Below the pieces are notes generated by a model. The model saw only the letters and a program-made list of their open reading frames with translations. It was not told the DNA's origin and did no database searches. DNA of 64,000 bases from Ananas comosus (taxonomy: Eukaryota; Streptophyta; Magnoliopsida; Poales; Bromeliaceae). The DNA lies in the NCBI RefSeq assembly GCF_001540865.1, contig NC_033629.1, forward strand, positions 10,480,733 through 10,544,732, written 5' to 3'. Positions 12,693 to 23,500 of the stretch are shown here, piece by piece (position 1 is the stretch's first letter; the number at the start of each line of letters is the position of its first letter). Made by a program: the position numbers and the translations under genes.

Positions 12693-12840
12693 TTTTTGAG
12701 AGATAGGTAGCAAGCTACCCGCTTCGTTTATTTCATTTAGAAAATAAACTTAGCTGGAATTATGAATCAACTAAGATTCGAACTTGGGTCTCGAGTACCA
12801 ACCACCAAACCCTTTGCCACTTGCTCTAGGGATGGTCGGT
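12693..12840 (-). mobile_element. tRNA-derived SINE, full length, with ~16-bp target duplication
   Basis: On the minus strand this reads from a head resembling CCGACCATCCCTAGAGCAAG through a B-box-like GTTCGAATC to a tail ending in GCTACCTATCTC plus poly-A. The direct repeat AAATAATGCTATACTT flanks it at 12677-12692 and 12841-12856. The same consensus is seen at 43214-43370 and 62920-63073. SINEs are transcribed by RNA polymerase III and mobilised by LINE enzymes in trans. Confidence 0.85.
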
Positions 12841-13126
12841 AAATAATGCTATACTTACGAACATCTTACAAACTATTTAAATACTCAAACATTTGATTTC
12901 TACGGTCTCACGGAACAACAAAAACATAACTATACATTTTCTTGTGCCAATTACATTTGGGCCAACACCATCAAGTAGCCGTTAATATGAATTGCACCCT
13001 AACATTTGGAATTGGGTTACTTCAACAAGTGTTTCAAAAACCAGGTCGCTACAGCGACCTGATTTTTTACCACTACTGATTGAACCAATGACGCTAGCAT
13101 GGCTTCAGTTATTATTATATATAACT

Positions 13127-13560
13127 AGGCTAAAATACTATCGGCAGTATAGAGACTTCAATGGTATCGAATTATTTTTAATGATGGGATATATGAATTG
13201 ACGATCGGCTCCATTAAACATAAAAATCTCATAAAAAATTATGACAAAAAAAAAATCTAAATTTCCATTTAAAGGTACTAATCTTGTTCTAAATAATGAA
13301 AAGAATTTTAGATCAAATTTTTATTGAATTTGAATTGTTTTATACCATTAAACTTACAAATGTATTGCGTCGGTCATTAAATTATCAATTTTGCGATATT
13401 TTGATCACTAGTCAATTAATGTCAAAAAAAATATGAAATTTGATTTTTTGATACTTTTAATTGCCTAAATCATATCTAACAAAGCATATCATCGATTCGG
13501 ATGTTCCATCACTGAAAATAACTTAGTAGTATGAAGGGCTTCATACTATCGATAGTATAC
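13127..13560. repeat. Degenerate MITE of the 'ACTATCGATAGT' family
   Basis: The left end (GGCTAAAATACTATCGGCAG) and right end (ATACTATCGATAGTATAC) resemble the termini of the element at 13600-14242. The interior shares the TGAATTGACGATCGGCTC-type block. It is more diverged than its neighbour and has no clear target duplication. Confidence 0.45.
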
Positions 13561-13565
13561 AAGTT

Positions 13566-13567
<2 letters not shown>

Positions 13568-13612
<45 letters not shown>

Positions 13613-13658
13613 CGCGGAGAGAGGAGACGAGAGAGAGAAGAGAGAGAGAGAGAGAGAG
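13568..13658. repeat. (TA)n/(GA)n compound microsatellite
   Basis: A TA run of about 34 bases (13568-13601) is followed by imperfect GA repeats up to 13658, abutting the terminus of the MITE to its right. Similar TA/GA compounds adjoin related MITEs at 33730-33790 and 34017-34085. Confidence 0.8.
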
Positions 13659-14242
13659 CTTGAGCTAGAATACTCCCCCCATAGTAAACCGGCGCTATTT
13701 ACTATTCGAGTTATTTTCGATGAGATGCTTCAAATTGACGATCGGCTCGTTGAAACATGATCTATTACCACTTAAAGTTGTTTAGAAATTAAATTTTAAT
13801 TTTTTCGAACATAGTCATTTGCCTTAATGATAGAAGGGTTTCAAAATTGTAATTTTAATGGTGTGATAAGAGACGTTTATCTCGATTTAACGGTGTGTAA
13901 AAGATATCCAAATCAATTGAATTTTTGTTTAGAAAATTCTTTGAACTATGTTAAAACAAGTCTATAACTCTTGATCTTGATTACAGATCCTATTCATCAT
14001 TTTTTTAAAGATATATTCATTTCAACCATTTCATTTTCGTATTCACCTAGATGGATAAAGAATAATATCGAAAGTGCCGGAAAAATTTGATTTCTAGGTA
14101 GTTTAAATGGTTTAGATCTATTTAAACGCGAGCCGCATCGTCAATTTGGAAGCTCTGATCATAGCAAAAACAACTCGATAGTAAAACGGGTTGCTTTACT
14201 ATCGAGAGTATTCTTAGCTCACTCTCTCTCCTCTCTTCTCTC
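13600..14242. repeat. MITE with long imperfect inverted repeats and GA-rich ends
   Basis: The left side reads GAGCTTGAGCTAGAATACTC. The right side reverse-complemented reads GTGAGCTAAGAATACTCTCG. The inverted similarity continues through GATAGTAAA and a block around AAATTGACGATCGGCTC for about 100 bases. No coding content. Confidence 0.65.
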
Positions 14243-14284
14243 TAAATATATTATTATATAATGATATATATATATATATATATT

Positions 14285-16751
14285 GCCAATTTGCCATAAA
14301 AAATTTCACTTATTTGCGATTTTGAAGGAATCGGGCATCCTTTTTGTCTTTTGCAGTATTCGGTCCGCCTTTTTTTCAGCAAAATCTGACCAAAATTACC
14401 CTTTACCTTTTTCTCTTTTCCTCTTTCTCTCTCCTCTTTTTTCTCTCGTCTTTTTTTTCTTTTTCTTGCCCACCTCGAGGCGGCGCTGAAGACGGAGCGG
14501 ATGTGCCGTATTATACCTTTTTCTTTCATTTATTTTTTTTTTCTCTCGTCTCTTTTTTCTATTCTTCCAGAGCTAGCAGCGAGACAGAGCGGGCGTCGCC
14601 GCCGGAGCGGCCCCACCTTCCTCGCCTCCGTCCCCTAAGGCCGGGCTGTGACTTTTTTTTTTTGCTTTTTTTCTTTTCTTTTCTGCTCTGGACTCTTTCC
14701 TCCCAGTTCCACGACGCGCCTCTCTCGCTCTTCCCTGCCCTTTCCGTCCTCCTTCTCCCTCTTCTCTGTGCCATCCGACTGACGGATTGCATCTTCGCCG
14801 GAACCGACCTCCGACAACCGTGGGAGATTCACTTGCGGCCGCTGCAGACGCTCGGGAGTTGGGGCGCGTCTTTTAGCCGGCGTCTGGTCACCGACACCGT
14901 TGGCTATTGACGAGAGAGGCGGCTGACAAAAAAAAAACAAAAAAAATAAAGATAAAAAATTATATAAAAAAAGGATGAAGATGGAAATTGTATCGCTTAA
15001 TAACAAAAATTAACAAAGTTGCCATACTTTTATAGATTGTAACACTGCAGCTTTGAAATAAAAATTACACTATTATAAATAAAAATTACATCTCTTGAAA
15101 TGATATTTACGACTGTTTTTCTTCTTTATTGCACTCTTTTCAGATAGAAACTAAAAAACCCGTTTCTCCTTTGTTGCCATCATTTCTCCTCTTGTTGACA
15201 CTTTTTTTTATCTTAAGCTGCCACCCATTTAAGAGATATTTTATTACTGCTTCTCCTTGTTGCACTGTTTTATCCTATTTAAAGAGAGAGAAACAGTGCC
15301 ACAGAGGGAGAACAGTATAAATATCTGCTTAAAAGATGTGTTAGTTTAATAAAAACCGTTGTAACAAGAAAAAAATTGTGTGCAAAAGAAAAAAAAATTG
15401 CAAGCCCATGATTATCTTAAACTGCACTCATTTAAGAGAGTATTTATACTGTGTTTTTTCTCTTGTTGGCAGTTTCTCCTTCTTGTTTGCACTGTTTCTC
15501 TCTTTAAATAGGAGAATACAGTCTGCAACAAGAGGAGAAACAGTGCAACAAGAGGAGAAAGCGTTATAAATATTTTGTTAAGATGCTGTAGTTTAAATAA
15601 AAAACAGTGTAACAAACGGAAAATGTGCACAAGAAAAACAAACTGCATTTCGCATTTATCCTTAAACTGCACCCATTAAGAGATATTTATACTGCTTCTC
15701 TTCTCTGTTGACTGCTTTCTCCTTCTTGTTGCATGTTTCTCCTCTTTATAAGAGGTAGAAACAGGTTGCAACAAGAGGAGAAACAGTTTTATAATATCTG
15801 TTTAAAGATGTGTAGTTTAAATAAAAAACATTAATAAACAAGAGAAAAAGCGGCTGAACAATGAAAAAAACGTGCACCATTTATCCTTAAACTGCAACCC
15901 ATTTAAGAGTATTTTTTATACGTGCTTTCTCCTCTTGTTGCACTGCTTCTCCTTTGTTGCACTGATTTCTCCTCTTTTGAAAGAGTAGAAACAGTGCAAC
16001 AAGAGGAAAAAACCAGCTGCAATCAAGAGGAGGAAGAGTATAAATATCTCCTTAATGGGTGCAGTTTCAAATAAAAAAACAGATCCAACCCCGTTGCCGC
16101 GGCCGCGTTGCCGCTGCGCGACGGGATCGGGCTTGGGGTCGTCGCGGCTGGACGCGGGACGCTCTGGACGTCGTGGTGGGAGAAGCAGGGCGCTGCAGTC
16201 GGGCACGGCTTCTACGCTGGTGGCCGGAGGAGGGCGCGCCGACACGGAGAAGAACCACGCGGCGCTGTGCGGGCGCGGTTGCGCTTCCGCAATCCCATCC
16301 TGCGCCGTGTACGCTTGCCTCACCCCTTCTCTTTTCGCCCGTTGTTTCTTCTCTGCCATCCTGCCCCCCGCCCGTTCGCCGCGGCCTGCGCATGCCGCCA
16401 CCGGCGACTGGCATCCGCGGCTGGGGTGGTTCCGCGTGGCGGGGAGAGGAGGAGGGGTCGCGGGCGGTGGAGGAGTGTCGAGGGCGGTGGGCGACGGTGA
16501 AGAAGTGATGTGAGGAGGAGAGACGACGGTGAATGAAGAAGGCGCACGGTCCGCTTTTTTTTTTCCGCTGAGAAAAAAAAAGAACGACAGAACGATAAGA
16601 GGCAGAGCAGAAAGAGGAAAGAGAAAAATAATAAGGGGGGTATTTTGGTCAGTGCTGAAAACAACGCGGACCGGAATCTGCAAAAACCAACAAGAGTGAC
16701 CCGGTTTTGCAAAAGTTCCAAAATATGTGGATTTTTTTATGCAAAAAGGCC
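14285..16751. mobile_element. Long-inverted-repeat (Pack-MULE-like) non-autonomous element with GC-rich cargo and palindromic array
   Basis: The left end (TTGCCAATTTGCCATAAAAA) and the reverse complement of the right end (GGCCTTTTTGCATAAAAAAA) match. The inverted similarity continues for about 130 bases through TTTTGCAG, a CGGTCCGC block and CTGACCAAAAT. The interior has two GC-rich gene-like blocks (about 14470-14900 and 16085-16540) with no recognised protein, separated by tandem palindromic units. A smaller relative is at 32024-32903, and the right end is copied again after the N at 20520. No transposase was seen. Long inverted repeats enclosing GC-rich host-like DNA recall Pack-MULEs, but the flanks are (AT)n, so the target duplication cannot be read. 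Confidence 0.6.
15165..16075. repeat. Tandem array of about four palindromic units
   Basis: Units near 15165-15345, 15410-15605, 15655-15845 and 15885-16075 share one plan. A left arm (AACTGCACCCATTTAAGAGA ... TTCTCCTCTTGTTGCACTG) is followed by TTTCTCCTCTTTAAA-type centres and a mirror-image right arm (CAGTGCAACAAGAGGAGAAA ... AAATATCT). A spacer (TAAAAAACAGTGTAACAAG) links the units. Each unit could fold into a hairpin with arms of roughly 60-70 bases, broken by small indels. Confidence 0.7.
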
Positions 16752-19700
16752 ATATATATATATATATATTATATATTCTAAGCACCATACTTAAATTGAT
16801 AAAATATTAATTTGTAGATCAATTAAATCACTAAGGCCTTAACTATTAACTGATGCCCTGCAAAACAATGTAAAATGATTTTGTTGGGTCCAAAAAAGAT
16901 TAGCCACCGCATCTTCAACTCAGCCGTATCTTAAAGGTTTGGTTAGGCCCCAAAAATTTGGTTGGTGGTGATGATGAATGTGGTTGAGTTTGGCTTGGGC
17001 TCTTTTAACAACTTAATCATGAGGCCACGACGCCGCCAAATCATTTTTTCACGCCAATTAATTCTCATAATTCTTGATTTTCCACAACTTTTACCCAGTA
17101 GAAAATTGGATCCAATTAGGTTAACAAGAGCATAAAAATAAAAATGGATGCAACACTACGTCCCCCGAGGCGAGTCGCCGTTATCAAGTCTACTCGCCGC
17201 TGCCATATTAGTTTACATTCCGCTTATTACTTAGCCTTAGTTTGTTTGAGGTCCATGATGACGCTATTAGTAAATAAAAGTTTACGGTAAAAATATAATG
17301 AATATTGTTTCTGCCGTTGCTCCGATAGGGACAGCAAGAAATATATGATAAGTCGACTCATTATGATATGCGAAACGCAATATTACGTACTGGAAACAAC
17401 AATGCCCGATCTCCCGGCGACTGCAAACAAAGTCTTAGTGGGCTTCATAGTAATTGAAAGCACTTTTGAATATCGTAAGTATTTGTTATAAACTTACCAC
17501 ATCCTCAGAACTGATATAATAAAACAATATACATCTAGCTCGTGTTTCGTAATCTTTCGCGAAAGAAAGAACAACTTCTAATAATATAAATAGACGCGAA
17601 AATGAGTAGACAGATCTTCCACTTTCACCGTAATCGAGGAGACTGATAATTGGCCTGTCGGCCCGAGCCCAATCCTTGATCCCTGCGGCCCGACCCGCCG
17701 TGAATGCGGGCCACGGGCCGCGGGGACGTACCTTTCGACCTGATCGATCGGCTTTTCATCGAACCGATACTTTCGAGAACCGCCACTACTTCCTTCATCG
17801 ATGGTCGGCTCTTCGGGTCGACGGCGACACATCGTAGGGTTAGCTTAGCTGCCTGAATGGCACCTTTGGATGGGTATTGCCCTTCGAGCCGCGGGTCCAT
17901 CAGTCGAGCCAACTTTCGCTGGTCCATTAAGAAGGGCTTGGCCCATTCCACTAAGTTGAGTTGCTCCGGCGGTCGACTAGTGTCGAGCGCCCGCAGGCCG
18001 GATAGCATCTCGAGCAAGACTACTCCGAAGCCGTAGACATCACTCTTCACATAGAGATGACCTGATTGATACAAAAGGGTACGGTTAGTAGGCTTCTACG
18101 ACCACTTTAAGATTGTTTGGCTTAGACAGAGCTTCTGCAAAAGCGATGTCAGAGTAGAGCTATCAGTAATGCCGTTCATAACTTTTTCAAGTGGAGCTTC
18201 TGTTCGTCTCATGATTACAATAAGAAATTGTGACTATAAAAATTTTAGCGATTTATTTTGAGGCAATAATTCGAGAATAATGAGGGAATATTTACAACTG
18301 AGAATTATCAACATGGAAATACAATTTCAGTTCGTAAAATTTTGGCCTCGATTCAGTTTCATCCTCGTGTTTCAGTTTCAAACAATTTGGTCTATGGAGC
18401 GATAAAATTCTTCTTTTAGTACACAATCTAAAAATGGCATCGCGCCAGCGATGTCATAGACCTTCAAACTTCATGGGCTTGATTGTTAAGATGAAAAGCT
18501 GACGACGAAATTACAATCAGAATCAAGCTTCAGGCACTAAATTTCATAGTTGGAACTTCCAAGGACAAAACTGAAATCTAGATAAATATAAAGCTTATGA
18601 GGGACTAAATAGCGTATAACCCTATGAAAAATTTCACAGGAAAAAGGAAAGGAATGCTCACCGGTCGCAACATACTCCGGAGCTGCGTAACCGAACGTGC
18701 CCATCACACGTGTGCTGACATGTGTATCTCCACCAGTTGGCCCAGCCTTTGCTAGCCCAAAGTCGGAGAGCTTCGGATTGAAGTTCTACAGGTATGTACA
18801 TAATCATCAATAAATTAGCAGCATACCAACTTGAGATTATTTGAAATATCTAAAATGATTAGAAAGCGAAAAAAGAAACTGACAGAGTCAAGAAGGATAT
18901 TGGATGCCTTGAAGTCCCTGTATATGATCTTCTTCTCCGATGTATGTAAGAATGCGAGGCCACGTGCGGCCCCGATTGCAATCTTCAACCTTAGGCTCCA
19001 TGAGAGTGGCTCAAAAGTTGCACCTCCTGCTTAAGAATACATTGGTTTCATTACTAAAAGAAGTTGGAAAGTTCATTGGATATATCACTCAAAGAACTGA
19101 ATTTCAGATAGCTAGTTTCTCAAAACTATAAAGGGCATGTTCTGTCATGGTATAAGCTTGTCAGTAGCATTATTTTAAGATGTTTACATGAATACTAAGT
19201 AACAGTGTTCTAAAGTGTGTTTTTGATTACTCAAATAACATATGTGACTGATTTTAAAACACTAAAATGAGATGTCTCAATCTTGTAATCCAAAGAAAGC
19301 AAAGTACTAACAACTTTTTTCTCACTAAAATCCCCCCAAATAGCTTCCCCTCTACAGCTGAAGCAGAAGCCCTTCAGCGGTGTTCGGCTTTTGGACTCTA
19401 ATGCAGTAATACGACAGGCAATAGAGAGAGGCAATTTCATTTGCCGAAACATGGGTGGTTTGCTGCTGCTCAAACTTGGGAAGTTTCCCTAGGAACTATG
19501 CTTAGATACCCAATAAAATTATCAGACTTATCATATTACATCCATACCAGAGTTAGGCAAACAAGGAAAAAGTTAAATGCGCCGAAAGTCTATTGACTAA
19601 AGTGTTATTCTCTTTACTTTAATGCTATTATATGCCGTATTCCCTAAACTTTCCTGCAATGCGTAATTGCATTCTCAGTTCCACCCTCCAACTGCTCATG

Positions 19701-20519
19701 ATCCTTATCCTATAACATACACATTTGATCCCTCTACCAAATAAAAGTGTAAGCCATCTACATTTAATGGGAAAATGAGCGAAGTGTCATACGCAGAGCA
19801 CGTGGTTTAATTGACATGTGAAGTTCACGGACTAAAGTATTTAAGTAAAAAGTATACAAAACGAATCGGAGTTTGGTCAGAAAACTTACTCCGAAAGAGG
19901 TGATTTTCTAAGCTCCCCTTCGGCATAAATTCATAGATGAGAAGAAGCTCTTTCTCCTCCAAGCAATAACCCAACAGTTTGACCAGGTTGGGATGTGAAA
20001 GCCTCCCCAGGAAGTTTATTTCAGACTATAATTCAAAGAAATATTATCATGTTAGTTTGATACACTATCGAAAAGAATTCGATGCACATAGCACTACACA
20101 CTACAAATTAATCAACCAATTGCAGCAAAGTTTCATGGGAATATGAAAATAAATCATATAATTTATGAGCAAATTAAGCATTCAAACCACACTAGGAAAG
20201 GAAACATGAGGGGACAATTAGTGATGGATAATACATTTAAGTTATTAGTACTACTATTATTTTTGGAGAGTTGGTATCCTTGTTGGAACAAATACCGCAC
20301 AGAAATCTGATTGTGATTTAAATCTAACTAAATCTTATGATAAAATTAATAAAATCAACTTACCGATAATCGCTAAATCCAAATAAAAATTTAATTGATC
20401 CGGAAGCGTGCGAGGCACTGCCCTAAGGCGTATTTCCGTCCTTACGTGCGGGATTAACCGGAAATAACACCCCAAGGTACGACCGGAATTCCTCCTCCTG
20501 CGAGCACGATCGTGAAGGA
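16555..20519. repeat. First copy of a ~4 kb direct near-duplication
   Basis: The sequence from TTTTTTCCGCTGAGAAAAAA to GAGCACGATCGTGAAGGA at 20519 recurs in the same order and orientation at 20521-24523, differing mostly by one- or two-base insertions and deletions. A lone N at 20520 separates the copies. This copy holds the intact kinase exons 3-6. Confidence 0.92.
16752..17624. other. Intergenic DNA 3' of the kinase gene
   Basis: No gene is recognised between the long-inverted-repeat element and the kinase stop codon. It probably contains the kinase 3' UTR and terminator region on the minus strand. The whole stretch is repeated at about 20715-21555 with small indels. Confidence 0.5.
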
Positions 20520-23500
20520 NTTTTTTTTTCGGCGAGAAAAAAAAAAAAGAACGACAGAAACGAAGAGGAGAGAGAAAGAGGAAAGAGAAAAAGTAATAAG
20601 GGTATTTTGGTCAGTTTGCTGAAAAAGCGGACCGAATCTGCAAAAACCAAAAAGGTGACCCGGTTTTGCAAAAGCCCAAAATAAGTGGATTTTTTATGCA
20701 AAAAGGCCATATATATATATATATATATATATTCTAGCACCATACTTAATTATAAAATATTAATTTGTAGATCAAATTAAATCACTAAGCTTAACTATTA
20801 ACTGATGCTGCAAAACAATTAAAAATGATTTTGTGGGTCCAAAAAAGATTAGCACCCATCTCAACTCAGGCCGTATCTAAAGGTTTGAGTAGGCCCAAAA
20901 TTTGGTTGGTGGGTGATATGAATGTGGTTGAGTTTGGGCTTGGGCTCTTTTAACAACTTTGAATCATGGGCCACGACGCGCCAAATATTTTGTCACGCCA
21001 GTAATTTCAAAATCTTGAATTTCTCCAAATTTTACCAGTAGAAAATTGGATCCAAGTTAGGTGTAACAAGGGAGCATAAAAATAAAAATGGATGCAAACT
21101 ACGTCCCCCGAGGCGAGCGCCGTTATCAAGTCTCTCGCCCGCTGCTCATATTAAGTTTACATCCCTAATTACTTAGCCTTAGTTTGATATTGAGGTCCAT
21201 ATGACGCTATTAGATAAAATAAAGTTTAGGTAAAAATATATAGAAATATGTTTCTGCGTTCTCCGATAGGACAGCAAGAAATATATGATAATCGACTCAT
21301 TATGATATGCGAAACGCAATATTACGTACGGAAACAACAATGCGATCTCCCGGCGACTGCAAACAAAGTCTTAGTGGGCTTCATATAATTGAAAAGCACT
21401 TTTGAATATCAGTAAGTATTTGTATAAACTTACACCACATCCTCAGAACTGATATAATAAAATATACATTAGCTCGTGTCGTAAATCTTTCGGAAAGAAA
21501 GAACAACTTCTAAGTATAAATAGAGCGAAAAATGAGTCAGATCAGATCTTCCACTTTCACCGTAATCGAGGAGACTGATAATTGGCCTGTCGGCCCGAGC
21601 CCAATCCTTGATCCCTGCGGCCCGACCCGCCGTGAATGCGGGCCACGGGCCGCGGGGACGTACCTTTCGACCTGATCGATCGGCTTTTCATCGAACCGAT
21701 ACTTTCGAGAACCGCCACTACTTCCTTCATCGACGGTCGGCTCTTCGGTGTGACGCGGAACACATCGTAGGGTTTAGCTAGCTGCCTGAATGGCACCTTT
21801 GATGGTTATTGCCTTCGAGCCGCGGTCGCATCAGATCGAGCCAACGTTTTCGCTGGTCCATTAAGAGGGCTTCGGCCCATTCCACTAAGTGTTGAGATTG
21901 CTCCGGGTCGACTAGTGTGAGCGCCCCAGCAGGCCGGATAGCATCTCGAGCAAGACTGACTCGGAAGCCGTAGACATCTTTCACTAGAGATGACTCTGAT
22001 TGATACAAAAAGGGTACGGTTCTAGTAGGCTTCTACACGACCACTTTAAGATTGTTGCGCTTAGACAGAGCTTTCTGCAAAAAGCATGTTCAGAGGTAAG
22101 CTACTCGAGATGCCGCGTTCATAACTTTTTCCAAGTGTAGCTTCTGTTCGTTAATGATGTACAAATAGAAATATGTGACTATAAAAATTTTTAGCGATTT
22201 ATTTTGAGAGCAATATTCGCAGAATAATGAGGGAATATTTACACTAGAATTTTATCAACATGGAAATACAATTTCAGTTTCGTAAAATTTTGGCCATCGA
22301 TTCAGTTTTCATCCTCTGTGTTTCAGTTTCAAAAGCATTTGGTCTATGAGCGATTAAATTCTTCTTTTATACACACATCTAAAAAATGGATCGGCGCGCA
22401 GGCGATGATCATAGGACCTCAAACTTCAATCGGGCTTGATGTTTAAGCATGAAAGCTGACGACGAAATTACAATCAGAATCAAGCTTTCAGGCACTAAAT
22501 TTCATAGTTGAAATTCCACAGGACAAAACTGGAATCTAGATAAATATCAGCTTATGAGGGACTAAAACTAGCGTAAACTATGCAAAAATTTCCAGGAAAA
22601 GGAAAGGAAATGGCTCACGGTCGCCAACATACTCGGAGCTTGCGTAAAACCGAACAGTTGCCATCACACCGTTTGTGCTGGGGACACATTTGGGTGGGTG
22701 AATCTCACTCAGTTGGCCCAGCCTTTGCTAGCAAAGTCGGAGAGCTTTCGCAATTGAAGTTTCTACCAGGTATGTACATAATCAATCATAAATTAGCAGC
22801 ATACCACTTGAGATTATTTGAAAATGCTAAAATTGATTAGATAAGCGAAAAAAGAAGCGACAGAGTCAGCAAGGATATTGGATGCCTTGAAGTCCCTGTA
22901 TTATTGATTTCTTCTCAACGATGGTTATGCTAAGATTCCAGGCCACGTGCGGCCTCGATTGCAATCTTGCATCATCCTATTAGGCTCCATGAGGTGGCTC
23001 AAAAGTTGCACGCTCCTGCTTAAGAATACATTGGTTTCATTAGACTAAAAGAAGTTGGAAAATTTCATTGGAATATCATACTAAAGAACGATCAATTAGA
23101 GTAGTTCTCAAACTATAAAGGGCTGTTTCTGTCATGGTATTAAAGCTTGTCAGAAAAAAAAAAACTAGCGATTATTTTAAGATGGTTACAATGAATTACT
23201 AAGTAGAGCGTGTTCTAAAGTTATGTTTTTGCATTACTCAAATAACTATGTGACTGATTTTAAAACACTAACAATGAGAGTCTCAATCTTGTAATCAACA
23301 GAAAGCAAAGTATCGAACACTTTTTTTTTTTTCTCACTTAAAATCCCCCAAAAGCTCTTCCCCTCTATAGCGTGAAGCAGAGACGCTTCAAGGCGGTCGT
23401 TCGGCTTTTGGAACTCTAATGCGAGTAATACGACAGGCAATAGAGAGAGGCAATTCTCATTGGCCGAACATGGGTGGTTTGCTGCTTGCCAAACATGGGA

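Noticed and set aside
14344..14910. 188-codon open frame starting MSFAVFGPPFF
   Set aside because: Composed of Phe/Leu/Ser low complexity from T- and CT-rich DNA within a transposon; no conserved motif or exon structure.
16055..16513. GC-rich overlapping open frames of 115-152 codons on both strands
   Set aside because: They stay open in several frames at once because of GC bias, have no recognisable domain, and lie inside the long-inverted-repeat element.
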